DNA from: Bacillota bacterium
GTDB lineage: Bacteria > Bacillota > Limnochordia > JAAZLZ01
Length of the DNA stretch: 20,814 nucleotides
NCBI GenBank assembly: GCA_012799075.1
Contig: JAAZLZ010000125.1
Location: 1 to 20,814, forward strand
Direction: 5' to 3'
Of the stretch, positions 1 to 7,630 are shown in pieces (the stretch's first letter is position 1; each line of letters starts with the position of its first letter). Made by a program: the position numbers and the translations under genes. The notes beneath the pieces were generated by a model. That model made no database searches. It was not told where the DNA came from and saw only the letters and a program-made list of their open reading frames with translations.

Positions 1-1173
1 CACCACCCCGTCAAGGATTGCCTGCAGGAACCCCCTGATAGAAGTCAGCGGAGTACGAAGCTCGTGGGAAACATTAGCGACGAACTGACGCCTCATCTCC
101 TCCAGCTCCCGGCGGCTGCTGATATCATTGAGCAGGGCGACTGAACCCCAGTTCTCTTCGCCCGGGCCCGTAATAGGGGAAACCCGCACCAGGTAAGCCT
201 TGCTCCCCCGCTCCACCTCGAGCTCGCATCCTTGGCGGCTGGCCAATGTCTCCTGAAAGCTCTCCACCAGCAGGGGATCGGGGATGACCTCCCTTAAGTC
301 CTCGCCGGTGGCTGATGCTTCAGTCCGACCGCAAAACTCCACGGCTTGCGGGTTCATGAGCATGACCCTGCCCTCGGAGTCGCTGGCGATCACCCCGTCG
401 GTCATGCTCACCAGAATCGATTCGGTCTTGCTTTTCTCCTGGGTCAAGGCATGTATGCTGCGGCCCAGCTCCTCAGCCAAATGGTTGAAGGCCCTGGCCA
501 GCTGCCCGACCTCGTCCTCGGAGATTTCCTGCACCCGCTCATCGAAATTGCCCCGGGACATCTCCAGGGAGATGGCAGTCATCTCCTGCAGGGGCCTAGC
601 GATCCTGCGGGACATAAAGAATCCTACCCCGATGGACAGGAGCACTGCCCACATCAACGTCCGGTAAAACAAGGGCCTGACCACCCGCATGGTCCTTGAT
701 ATGCCCCGCATGGGATAGTGGAGCAAAACCCCCCCGTCCACCCCATCGCTTTTTCTGATGGGGACGGCCACGGTAATGATTCCCGCTGATAAGGGACCGT
801 CGCCGCTCCGATAGACAACAGTCCGGCCAGCCGCCAGCTCCCTTTGCAAAGGGCCCTCTATCCGCGCCCCCCGCCAGCCGGCGTACAGCTCGGAGGTTTC
901 CTGCACCACGCCTACGCTGTCCACCAGCCATACGCCGGCCCCAATACAGTCTTCAAACGAATCCATCATGTATTCCAAGTCGACCGCCCCATCCAACTCC
1001 AGAGGAGTTGCAAGGCGGCTGGCCAATTGTTCAGCCTGCTGGGTAAGTTCTTCCCCCAGCACCATACGGTAGTAATTTGTGAAAAAGCGGGAAAGACTGA
1101 AACCTACAGTTACAGCTGTCAGTAGGATGATAATCAAGTAGCTGCTCAGGAGTCTCCCGAAGAGGCTGCGCAT
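1..1173 (-). CDS. Sensor histidine kinase with HAMP and PAS domains (3' end outside window)
   Basis: This is the membrane sensor kinase of a two-component system, presumably phosphorylating the regulator encoded just upstream. The 391 residues present show a first membrane segment (about 10-28), an extracytoplasmic sensor (about 30-165), a second membrane segment (about 168-187), a HAMP linker (188-240) and a PAS-like domain (about 250-355). The HisKA dimerisation helix follows, with motif VSHELRTPL and the phospho-acceptor His370. The ATPase domain lies beyond the left edge. The ATG at 1173 overlaps the end of the regulator gene by 28 bp, so the two are translationally coupled. The architecture matches the PhoR/ResE/WalK type, but the signal cannot be read from sequence. 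Domain boundaries are by eye. Confidence 0.93.
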   Translation of the reverse strand, partial: MRSLFGRLLSSYLIIILLTAVTVGFSLSRFFTNYYRMVLGEELTQQAEQLASRLATPLELDGAVDLEYMMDSFEDCIGAGVWLVDSVGVVQETSELYAGWRGARIEGPLQRELAAGRTVVYRSGDGPLSAGIITVAVPIRKSDGVDGGVLLHYPMRGISRTMRVVRPLFYRTLMWAVLLSIGVGFFMSRRIARPLQEMTAISLEMSRGNFDERVQEISEDEVGQLARAFNHLAEELGRSIHALTQEKSKTESILVSMTDGVIASDSEGRVMLMNPQAVEFCGRTEASATGEDLREVIPDPLLVESFQETLASRQGCELEVERGSKAYLVRVSPITGPGEENWGSVALLNDISSRRELEEMRRQFVANVSHELRTPLTSIRGFLQAILDGVV

Positions 1174-1856
1174 CTGACCACCTCAAACTTGTAGCCCACG
1201 CCCCAAACCGTCTGGACATAGCGGTAGGGATGGGATTCCGGTTCAATCTTCTGGCGGAGGCGCTTCACATGCACATCGATCGTTCGCTCATCGCCAAAAA
1301 AGTCATATCCCCATATCTGCTCCAGGAGCTGCTCCCGCGAAAAGGCCCGACCTTGATTGCTGGCCATGAGCCACAAAAGATCAAATTCCTTGGGAGTCAA
1401 AGTCACCCGTCTGCCGGCCAGACGGACCTTATGCTCCAGAGAGTCCACTTCTAAACCCGGAAACCACAGGGCCTTGGCCGCCTCCGGCTCTTCCGGACCC
1501 GCTCGCCGCAAAACAGCCTTGATCCTAGCCACCAGCTCCCGAGGATTGAATGGTTTGGTTAAGTAGTCGTCAGCCCCAAGCTCCAAGCCCAGGATTTTGT
1601 CAATATCCTCGCCCCGGGCGGTTAGCATGATGATGGGCGTAGACATGGCCTTGCGCACCCGTCGGCAGACCTCCCAGCCATCCACCTCGGGCAGCATCAA
1701 GTCCAGAACAATCAAGTCAGGCGTCCGGCTGAAGATCATGTCGAGGGCTTCCTGCCCATCATGGGCCAAGTAGACTCGATAACCCTCTTTTTCCAAGTAC
1801 AGCTGCACCAGCTCGCAGACATTGGGCTCATCGTCCACAACTAAGATGCGTTTCAA
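1146..1856 (-). CDS. OmpR/PhoB-family response regulator
   Basis: A DNA-binding response regulator of 236 residues, the normal length for the family. The receiver domain has the acidic pair Asp8-Asp9, phospho-acceptor Asp52 in LIVLDLMLP, Thr79 and Lys101 in TKPF. A winged-helix effector domain (about 132-228) ends with the typical RYVQTVWGVGYKF strand-turn. The start is TTG at 1856, with GGGAGGT eight bases upstream; no ATG in frame fits better. The gene overlaps the kinase that follows by 28 bp. It lies divergent from the TlpA/CcdA pair, an arrangement that recalls ResD/ResE beside resABC in Bacillus. That functional link is inference. Confidence 0.95.
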   Translation of the reverse strand: MKRILVVDDEPNVCELVQLYLEKEGYRVYLAHDGQEALDMIFSRTPDLIVLDLMLPEVDGWEVCRRVRKAMSTPIIMLTARGEDIDKILGLELGADDYLTKPFNPRELVARIKAVLRRAGPEEPEAAKALWFPGLEVDSLEHKVRLAGRRVTLTPKEFDLLWLMASNQGRAFSREQLLEQIWGYDFFGDERTIDVHVKRLRQKIEPESHPYRYVQTVWGVGYKFEVVRCAASSGDS

Positions 1857-1897
1857 TGTGCGCTACCTCCCAAGCCGAGCCCTTGCCATCAAGCCGC

Positions 1898-1906
1898 ATT
1901 ATATCA
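1898..1906 (-). promoter_or_regulatory. Extended -10 promoter of the first regulator-kinase operon
   Basis: Read on the minus strand, this is TG-A-TATAAT, a perfect -10 hexamer preceded by the TGn extension. No good -35 lies 17 bp upstream, which is common for extended -10 promoters. Transcription would start near 1891 and give a leader of about 35 bases before the TTG start at 1856. Confidence 0.6.
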
Positions 1907-1942
1907 TAAAATCATGTCAAATCTGTGAAGCTAGAACGCACG

Positions 1943-1965
1943 AAAAAGCTCCCTGCCGCGCAGGG
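1943..1965 (-). terminator. Small terminator-like hairpin in the regulator leader
   Basis: On the minus strand CCCTGC-GCG-GCAGGG forms a 6-bp GC-rich stem with a 3-nt loop. AGC and then five T residues (1947-1943) follow. No minus-strand gene ends upstream, so it is not an ordinary gene terminator. It sits between the distal promoter (1989-1997) and the regulator gene, which suggests attenuation. The stem is short, so this is tentative. Confidence 0.4.
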
Positions 1966-1988
1966 GCTCCCATCACCATCCCCAGCAT

Positions 1989-1997
1989 ATTATAGCA
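1989..1997 (-). promoter_or_regulatory. Second, distal extended -10 promoter on the minus strand
   Basis: The minus strand reads TG-C-TATAAT. A weak -35 (TTGCAG) sits 18 bp upstream. It points at the response-regulator gene, but a terminator-like hairpin follows within about 20 bases of the predicted start. It may drive a short leader RNA or an attenuated transcript. Confidence 0.45.
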
Positions 1998-2076
1998 CCG
2001 GTTTACGGGTCCCTGCAAATAGGCCCCTTTCCGACGGCGGCTTCAAAGCCGGACGTTTGCAATTATCTGCACAACG

Positions 2077-2105
2077 TGGACACATCCAATCACCGATGGT
2101 ACAAT
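2077..2105 (+). promoter_or_regulatory. Sigma-A-like promoter for the TlpA-CcdA operon
   Basis: TGGACA at 2077-2082 and TACAAT at 2100-2105 are separated by 17 bp, each one mismatch from consensus. Transcription would start near 2112, about 43 bases before the first gene. It is divergent from the response-regulator promoters. Confidence 0.6.
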
Positions 2106-2154
2106 ATAAGCCAATCCTTCCCCTAGGCTAATTCCTGAAAAGAGAGGGAACAAT

Positions 2155-2655
2155 ATGTGGAAAAAGTTGCTGGCCTTGACAACATGTGTACTGCTGATGG
2201 CAGGAGCCGCATGGGCCCAGCCCAAGGATCTGCCCATCGGACCGGGGGTCGGACAGCGGGCGCCTGATTTTGAGCTTCCCGACCTGGAGGGTGGTCTTCA
2301 CCGCCTCAGCGATCTGCGGGGACAGCGCATTCTACTGAACTTTTGGGCCACCTGGTGTCCCCCCTGTCGGGCGGAGATGCCCGCGATCCAAGAATTCACC
2401 GATGCCAACGGAGAAAAGGTCGTGGTCATCGGCATTAACGCCCAGGAGACCCAAAGTGCGATTGCCAAGTTCATTGAGGACGGCGGCTACAGTTGGCTGC
2501 AGCTCCGGGATGAAAGGGGCAAGGTCTTCGAGGAATACCTGGTGCGCTTCATTCCCACCAGCTTTTACATTGACGAGCTGGGCGTTGTCCGAAACAAGTA
2601 CATCGGCCCTATGGATCTGCCGGGCCTGTTGAAATTCACCGAGATTGACTCCTAG
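2155..2655 (+). CDS. TlpA/ResA-like exported thiol-disulfide oxidoreductase
   Basis: A 166-residue thioredoxin-fold protein. An N-terminal hydrophobic segment (about 4-21, ending AWA) exports or anchors it outside the cytoplasmic membrane. The fold follows: an APDFELPDLEG entry strand, the redox motif WCPPC with Cys68 and Cys71, and the conserved cis-proline Pro134 in FIPTSF. CPPC-type TlpA/ResA proteins usually reduce disulfides, for example in apocytochrome c or maturing metal sites, using electrons delivered by CcdA. CcdA is encoded 11 bp downstream. AGAGGG six bases before the ATG is the ribosome site. No cytochrome c genes lie in the window, so the client is unknown. Confidence 0.94.
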   Translation: MWKKLLALTTCVLLMAGAAWAQPKDLPIGPGVGQRAPDFELPDLEGGLHRLSDLRGQRILLNFWATWCPPCRAEMPAIQEFTDANGEKVVVIGINAQETQSAIAKFIEDGGYSWLQLRDERGKVFEEYLVRFIPTSFYIDELGVVRNKYIGPMDLPGLLKFTEIDS

Positions 2656-2666
2656 GAGGTCTGCCC

Positions 2667-3353
2667 ATGCCCCAGGTATCTTTGCTCATCGCCTTGACCG
2701 CGGGCCTGTTGTCGCTTCTTTCGCCGTGCGTCCTGGCCCTGCTGCCGGTCTACGTGACTTATCTGGCAGGCTTATCCGTCAGCGAAGGAAAGGAACTTGA
2801 CCGGACTCCGGTGGTGATCAATGCTCTTCTTTTTGTCAGCGGTTTTTCTTTGATCTTCATCCTCTTGGGAGCATCGGCCAGCATGTTGGGGCAGCTGCTC
2901 TTGCGCCATCAGGGCCTGCTCCGCCGGGGAGCGGGGATTTTGGTGATCTTCCTTGGACTGCATACGGGAGGCTGGCTCTCCCTGCCCTTCCTGGGGCAGG
3001 AACGACGCGTCTTTGTCTCCCTGCCGGGAGGCGGAATCAATTCCTTCCTCATCGGAATGGCCTTCGCCGCAGGATGGTCCCCCTGCGTCGGCCCCATTCT
3101 GGCAGCCATTCTTCTATATGCGGGCACTGCCCAAACCTTAGGCCAGGGAATCGCCTTGCTGGCCGCCTACTCTCTAGGGATGGGGATCCCGTTTCTGCTT
3201 ATCGCTCTGTCCTTGCAGCATTGGCAAGAGCGTCTGCGGAGAATCCTCAGCAAAGGCCGCGCCATTACCATCATCAACGGCCTCTTTCTCATCATCATCG
3301 GCATCATGTTGTATACCGACGCCTTCAGTCGTCTGGCCATGCTGTTTTTCTGA
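2667..3353 (+). CDS. ccdA: CcdA-family transmembrane reductant transporter
   Basis: A polytopic membrane protein of 228 residues with about six membrane segments, the usual length for CcdA. The two functional cysteines are in the family contexts: Cys21 in LLSPCVLALLP and Cys140 in AGWSPCVGPILA. CcdA passes electrons from cytoplasmic thioredoxin to an extracytoplasmic thioredoxin-like protein, here almost certainly the TlpA-like product encoded immediately upstream. The ribosome site GGAGG overlaps the end of the upstream gene, so the two are coupled. The stop codon ends only 2 bp from the stop of the convergent minus-strand gene, and no terminator is visible between them. Confidence 0.93.
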   Translation: MPQVSLLIALTAGLLSLLSPCVLALLPVYVTYLAGLSVSEGKELDRTPVVINALLFVSGFSLIFILLGASASMLGQLLLRHQGLLRRGAGILVIFLGLHTGGWLSLPFLGQERRVFVSLPGGGINSFLIGMAFAAGWSPCVGPILAAILLYAGTAQTLGQGIALLAAYSLGMGIPFLLIALSLQHWQERLRRILSKGRAITIINGLFLIIIGIMLYTDAFSRLAMLFF

Positions 3354-3355
3354 GT

Positions 3356-4270
3356 CTATTCGATGACGAAGATCACCCGACCTTCGCTGAGGAAATCGTA
3401 GACCCGGGTCCAGCGTTCAATTTGGTCTGCGCCTTCGTTGCTGATGATGACGCTGGTCCTAGTGGGACCAACAACCTCCAAGGCAGGCAGGACCAGTCCC
3501 AATGTGTAGGGGAATTCGGGACTGACGGACAAGAGGGGATGGAGGACCGCTTCATCAAGACTCCTGCTGTAGCCGGCCATGCCCTTCTCAGCCAGGGCAT
3601 CGGCACTGATATTGGCGGTTCCGTACACTTCCCGCCCATCCCGAGCATAGATCCGGGGTGACATGCCCCTTTGCATCCGCAATCCCCGAGCATCAATAAT
3701 GAGGCCCGTGTAGACCCGGCCATGCTCATCCCAAAGGGCCTGAAGGCGCCGGGCGATGGCCTCGGCTTCCGTCTCCACTCGCTTAAGTTCGATTGCATCC
3801 CAAAGCATCTGCCCAGAAAAGGCGCCCCCGGCCAACAGCTTGAACCCAGCCGCCTCAGCTCCCGGAAAGACGTGCTCCAATGGCACCCACCCGTCGGCGG
3901 GATCCACCTGCATTAGGGCGCCGCGGTAGGCGGGCGCACCGTCCTCCCCGGTGATTTCCAGGCCAAGATATGCGCTTGCTGGTTTTTCCACCCGGACATA
4001 CCCCGTTAGCCGATAGCGGGCTGAGGGCTCAAGCTGCTGTATCTCCTGGATCCAGAAAGCCTCGCCACGCTCGCCGCGCCAAAGCCGCCCACAGCCAGGT
4101 CCATCCCAGCCGTCCCCGCTGAACTGGCCTGCTTCATCGGCTCCTATTGCCTGCCAAGGAGAGTCTTGGGCCAAAAAGGAGCTGTCTTTAACCAGGTTAA
4201 GCTCCTTGGCCCCCAACCCTCCTCCGGTGAACAGAACAAGACAGACTAGTAGACTTATGATCCGCACCAT
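3356..4270 (-). CDS. Secreted protein of unknown function with LPP20-like C-terminal domain
   Basis: A 304-residue exported protein. A signal peptide (residues 1-21, cleavage near GLGA-KE) is followed by a beta-rich module (about 22-165) resembling a carbohydrate-binding jelly roll: KDSSF start, aromatic residues, a YRLTGYVRVE strand and a closing MLWDAIELKRV strand. A helical linker leads to a C-terminal domain (about 186-304) with YTGLIIDARGL, MSPRIY..DGREVYG, SVIISNEGAD and RVIFVIE. I associate that pattern with secreted LPP20/FlgP-like proteins from memory, not from a search. The ATG at 4270 was chosen because upstream ATGs lie inside or against the rubrerythrin gene and would bury the signal peptide. 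It is the last gene of the six-gene cluster. Confidence 0.8.
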   Translation of the reverse strand: MVRIISLLVCLVLFTGGGLGAKELNLVKDSSFLAQDSPWQAIGADEAGQFSGDGWDGPGCGRLWRGERGEAFWIQEIQQLEPSARYRLTGYVRVEKPASAYLGLEITGEDGAPAYRGALMQVDPADGWVPLEHVFPGAEAAGFKLLAGGAFSGQMLWDAIELKRVETEAEAIARRLQALWDEHGRVYTGLIIDARGLRMQRGMSPRIYARDGREVYGTANISADALAEKGMAGYSRSLDEAVLHPLLSVSPEFPYTLGLVLPALEVVGPTRTSVIISNEGADQIERWTRVYDFLSEGRVIFVIE

Positions 4271-4289
4271 ATACCCCTCGTTCAAACCA

Positions 4290-4308
4290 GGGAGGGGCAT
4301 CCCCTCCC
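4290..4308 (-). repeat. Perfect inverted repeat between rubrerythrin and the secreted-protein gene
   Basis: GGGAGGGG-CAT-CCCCTCCC on the plus strand is an 8-bp perfect stem with a 3-nt loop. It lies 5 bp past the rubrerythrin stop and about 20 bp before the next start. No T-tract follows on the minus strand, so it is more likely an mRNA-processing or stabilising hairpin than a terminator. Its GGGAGGGG arm also resembles a ribosome site. Confidence 0.55.
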
Positions 4309-4313
4309 GATTG

Positions 4314-4850
4314 TCAGTAGTTGTCACAGGCAACTTCGTAGTAACTCTGGGGATGGGCGCAGGCCGGGCATACCCGGGGCGCCTCCTGCCCTTCATGGAC
4401 GTAGCCGCAGTTGCGGCATCGCCACCTGACGGCAGCATCCTTTTTGAAAACCGCACCCGTCTCCAGGTTGTGGAGCAGGGCCCGGAAGCGTTTTTCGTGT
4501 TCCTCTTCCACCTCGGCGATTTCCTTGAAGAGATCGGCTATCTCGGCGAAGCCCTCTTCCCTGGCAACCTCTTCAAATTCCTTGTACATCTTGGTCCATT
4601 CTTCGTTCTCGCCCGCAGCAGCCGCTGCCAGGTTGGCCGTCGTATCACCAAGTCCATCTAGTTTTTTCAAAAGGACCTTGGCATGCTCCCGCTCATTTTC
4701 CGCCGTCTCCAAGAAAATCGCGGCTATCTGCTCGTAGCCTTCTTTCTTGGCAATGCCGGCAAAATAAGTGTACTTGTTGCGGGCCTGGGACTCCCCAGCA
4801 AACGCCGCCTGCAGATTAGCCTCTGTCCTTGTGCCTTTGAGTTTTTTCAT
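4314..4850 (-). CDS. rbr: Rubrerythrin
   Basis: A cytoplasmic non-haem iron peroxidase of 178 residues that reduces hydrogen peroxide to water in anaerobes. The N-terminal four-helix di-iron domain shows the ligands Glu20 (AGESQAR), Glu53 and His56 (ENEREHAK), a GENEEW motif from 80, and Glu115/His118 (EVEEEHEKRF). The C-terminal rubredoxin domain carries Cys145-x2-Cys148 and Cys161-x2-Cys164 for one Fe(SCys)4 centre. AAAGGAGA before the ATG is a good ribosome site. The gene follows the flavoprotein gene by 28 bp in the same operon. That placement suggests a shared electron-transfer chain from flavin and iron-sulfur to rubredoxin and the di-iron site, which is inference. Confidence 0.97.
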   Translation of the reverse strand: MKKLKGTRTEANLQAAFAGESQARNKYTYFAGIAKKEGYEQIAAIFLETAENEREHAKVLLKKLDGLGDTTANLAAAAAGENEEWTKMYKEFEEVAREEGFAEIADLFKEIAEVEEEHEKRFRALLHNLETGAVFKKDAAVRWRCRNCGYVHEGQEAPRVCPACAHPQSYYEVACDNY

Positions 4851-4878
4851 CCCTGATCTCCTTTCTAAGCGAAGTCCT

Positions 4879-5463
4879 TTAACCCCCTATTTCCACAGAA
4901 AACGGAGGACTTCCTCCTTCGTTCCGGAGAAGCAGCCATGCCGCTTCCCGGGCCCGCTGCCGATCATTGGCGGTCACATCCCCAAGGCCGTCAATCCCGG
5001 GGAAATAGATCCCCCCTCTGTAATCCAAATCTAGACAGCTGCACCAGATTTTGAAGATTTCTTCCGCGTTGCGAAAGAAATCCGGTCGATTCCGCATACC
5101 CGCAACGACCATCAAGACTGCCTTAACCCCCTGGGGAAGCTGCCTCGTTGAAAGATGCCGACCAGCCCAAGCAAACTGGGCCCGATCGATGAACACTTTG
5201 GCCTGGGCGGCAAGGCTGCCGAAATAGATGGGTGAAGACAAGATGATCCCCTGAAAGTCATAAAGGCGATCATAGAGGGTGCTGATCCCATCCTTGAAGA
5301 CGCATTCGGCCGTTTCCCCACAGCGGCCGCAGGAAAGACAAGGATTCAACTCAAGCTCCCGCAAGTTGATCTTCTCCCCAAGGGGATGCCCCCTTAGAGC
5401 TTCATCCAGCAGAGCTTCACTGTTCCCCTTGCGGGGACTGGCCCCTATCCCCAGCACCCTCAT
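4879..5463 (-). CDS. Iron-sulfur flavoprotein (flavodoxin-like, NADPH-dependent FMN reductase family)
   Basis: A 194-residue flavodoxin-fold protein. The phosphate-binding loop is GASPRKGNSEALL (7-19), and SSPIYFGSLAAQAKVFIDR (76-94) is the FMN-binding signature. Between them is the compact cluster Cys42-x2-Cys45-x2-Cys48-x5-Cys54, matching the motif that holds a 4Fe-4S cluster in archaeal and clostridial iron-sulfur flavoproteins. Such proteins relay electrons from ferredoxin and have been linked to removing oxygen and peroxide. The ATG overlaps the kinase stop by 4 bp (ATGA), which shows direct coupling to the two-component system. The natural electron donor cannot be told from the sequence. 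Confidence 0.92.
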   Translation of the reverse strand: MRVLGIGASPRKGNSEALLDEALRGHPLGEKINLRELELNPCLSCGRCGETAECVFKDGISTLYDRLYDFQGIILSSPIYFGSLAAQAKVFIDRAQFAWAGRHLSTRQLPQGVKAVLMVVAGMRNRPDFFRNAEEIFKIWCSCLDLDYRGGIYFPGIDGLGDVTANDRQRAREAAWLLLRNEGGSPPFSVEIGG

Positions 5464-6851
5464 TGGTCTCCCGCTCCTTCCGGCAGCTCCACATAGAAAC
5501 TACTCCCCCGCCCTAATGCACTTTCCACCCATATCCTGCCCCCATGGGCTTCCACATACGCCTTGGCAATGGCCAGCCCCAGCCCTACTCCGCCGGGGTC
5601 CTGGGCTGGGGCCCGGTAGTACCTTTCAAAGACCCGGGGAATCTCTTCAGGTTCAATCCCCGGTCCGGTATCGCTGACCACCAATACGACTCCTGTGCTC
5701 TTCCCATACGCCCTAAGCCCCACCCTGCCCCCGGTCGGCGTGTGGTCAAGGGCATTAATCAACAGGTTGAGCAGAACTTGCCGCAGGCGGTCCTTGTCCG
5801 CCCAAATCAAAGGCACATCTTCATCGATGTCCACCTGCAGGTCCACGCCCTTGGCATCTGCCTCGGAGGTGAAGACCATTGACAGGCTGCCCACCAATTC
5901 GTCCAAGTCCACCCTTTCCCGGGTCAGCTTCAACTCTCCTGCCTCAGCAACCGCGAGGGACTGCAGATCAGACACAAGGCGGGACAAGCGGACTGCCTCA
6001 TCATGGAGAGAGATAATCAGCTCGGGGGTGGCTTCCTGGAGCTGCCACTGCAAGGATTCCAAGTTGCCCCGGAGAATGGTGATGGGCGTTCTCAGTTCAT
6101 GGGCCAAGTCAGCTATCATATTCCGGCGAAGCTCCTCCGTCTCCTCGAGCTTGGCCGCCATCGAATTGAAGGCCCCAGCCAGCTCCCCGATCTCATCCCC
6201 GGATTCCACGGAAACCCGGTAAGCAAGGTCCCGGCCCGCCAGACGGCGGGTCGCTTGGGCCAAGGTCACCAGCGGACCCACGAGGCGTTTGGAAAGAATC
6301 AGCCCGACTAACGCCGCCACCAAGATCACCCCTGCACCCACCGTCCAAGCGGAGCGGCGCAGGGAGGACAGGAATTCTTCTTCAATGTTCCCCAAAGCCA
6401 TTTCCGCACTAGTCATGAGGAATACGGTGCCTCTCCGGCGACCATCAACGGTCACTTCGGCGCCTTGCGTCAGCTGAGCTTTGGAAATGGTCTCGCCTAG
6501 GGAGCGGCCGAAGGAATCAACAATCACAACTCCCCTTTCGTCAGCCAGCACTAGACGCTCCTGCCCCATCCGTCGCCCGGGCGCCATCATGGAGCGCCCC
6601 ATGTGACCGGACCACCCCAAAAGAAGCCTGTCTACATCCTGCCAGCTCCCGGCCCGCTCGTAGTAGGCGGCCAAGACCTCTGCCAGCTGTTCGGCTCGAC
6701 CGTAACGATTGCGGTCCAAGTAGCGGGTGAAGAAAGTCCTTGTTAAGGCCATGCTGCTCAGCATGGCCGCGATGGTTGCCAACAGAGCCACAAAAACAAG
6801 GGCCCCGACCACTTTCAGTTGTATGCTATCTTTCCAGCGAATCATCGGCAT
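5460..6851 (-). CDS. Sensor histidine kinase with HAMP domain and Met-rich sensor loop
   Basis: A 463-residue kinase partnered with the adjacent regulator. Membrane segment 1 (about 12-34) is followed by an extracytoplasmic sensor (35-165) containing the Met-rich stretch GHMGRSMMAPGRRMG (82-96). Membrane segment 2 (about 168-187), HAMP (188-241) and HisKA with His251 (LAHELRTPI) come next. The ATPase domain has the N box around 362-370, DTGPGIE (394-400) and GVGLGLAIAK (421-430). I chose the ATG at 6851 because AGAGG lies five bases before it. The ATG at 6845 is an alternative two codons in. It overlaps the regulator gene by 26 bp and the flavoprotein gene by 4 bp. The closest named type is BaeS-like. 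Confidence 0.94.
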   Translation of the reverse strand: MPMIRWKDSIQLKVVGALVFVALLATIAAMLSSMALTRTFFTRYLDRNRYGRAEQLAEVLAAYYERAGSWQDVDRLLLGWSGHMGRSMMAPGRRMGQERLVLADERGVVIVDSFGRSLGETISKAQLTQGAEVTVDGRRRGTVFLMTSAEMALGNIEEEFLSSLRRSAWTVGAGVILVAALVGLILSKRLVGPLVTLAQATRRLAGRDLAYRVSVESGDEIGELAGAFNSMAAKLEETEELRRNMIADLAHELRTPITILRGNLESLQWQLQEATPELIISLHDEAVRLSRLVSDLQSLAVAEAGELKLTRERVDLDELVGSLSMVFTSEADAKGVDLQVDIDEDVPLIWADKDRLRQVLLNLLINALDHTPTGGRVGLRAYGKSTGVVLVVSDTGPGIEPEEIPRVFERYYRAPAQDPGGVGLGLAIAKAYVEAHGGRIWVESALGRGSSFYVELPEGAGDQ

Positions 6852-7551
6852 CGCCGCCTCTGGCATCAAGCATCTTGTAGCCCACCCCATAAACCGTATC
6901 AATGTATCTGGGCTGAGCAGAGTCATCCCCTAACTTCTTCCTCAGGTTGCTGATATGGGTGTCGATTGACCTTTCATAGCCCTGGTAGGCTTGACCCAAG
7001 ACTGCATCCACCAGCTGAAGGCGGCTGTACACCCGCCCCGGACTGGAAGCCAAAATTGAAAGAATCTTAAACTCCGTGGGGGTCAGCTGAACTTTGACGC
7101 CGGCCTTGCGAACCTCATGCTTGTCCAAGTCAATAATTAAGTCCCCAATCCCGAGCCTCTCTTCTCTCCATGCTGCGGAGCTGCGGCGCAGGACTGCCCT
7201 GATCCGGGCTAAAAGCTCCCTCAGGCTGAAAGGTTTGGTGATGTAATCATCGGCCCCGAGCTCCAGGCCCAAGAGCTTGTCTACCTCGTCAGCCTTGGCC
7301 GTAAGCATGATCAAGGGCACCTGGGACTCAGCCCTGATTCGACGGCAGACATCCAAGCCGCTCATGCCCGGAAGCATCCAGTCCAGTACGACCACATCGG
7401 GAGCAACCTTAGGCATCAGCTTCAGGGCCTCCTCCCCCGTTGCCGAACCGTAGACCTCCCAACCTTCACCTTCGAGAAACTGGGTAATCATTGAGAGCAT
7501 TTTCGGCTCATCCTCAACGACAAGGATCCGTTGGGAGGGTGATTGCTGCAT
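6826..7551 (-). CDS. OmpR/PhoB-family response regulator
   Basis: A 241-residue regulator. The receiver has the acidic pair Glu13-Asp14, phospho-acceptor Asp57 (VVVLDWMLP), Thr84 and Lys106 (TKPF). The winged-helix domain (about 138-235) ends with YIDTVYGVGYKM. The start ATG at 7551 matches the family N terminus; AGGAAGGGG lies ten bases upstream. The reading frame stays open further upstream but crosses the terminator hairpin, so a longer start is unlikely. Its expected DNA site, direct repeats at one helical turn, is present upstream of the first gene of the cluster (8487-8526), suggesting autoregulation. Confidence 0.95.
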   Translation of the reverse strand: MQQSPSQRILVVEDEPKMLSMITQFLEGEGWEVYGSATGEEALKLMPKVAPDVVVLDWMLPGMSGLDVCRRIRAESQVPLIMLTAKADEVDKLLGLELGADDYITKPFSLRELLARIRAVLRRSSAAWREERLGIGDLIIDLDKHEVRKAGVKVQLTPTEFKILSILASSPGRVYSRLQLVDAVLGQAYQGYERSIDTHISNLRKKLGDDSAQPRYIDTVYGVGYKMLDARGGDADDSLER

Positions 7552-7630
7552 ATCCTTGATTCCCCTTCCTGGTCCTCTAAGAAAAGGATTCCCCGTTCCA
7601 GCCGCTGTTCCTCCTGTCGGGCGCACAGAA

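Noticed and set aside
3074..3661. Plus-strand frame of 195 codons crossing the ccdA end
   Set aside because: It is a frame shadow of ccdA and of the convergent secreted-protein gene, both of which have clear domains.
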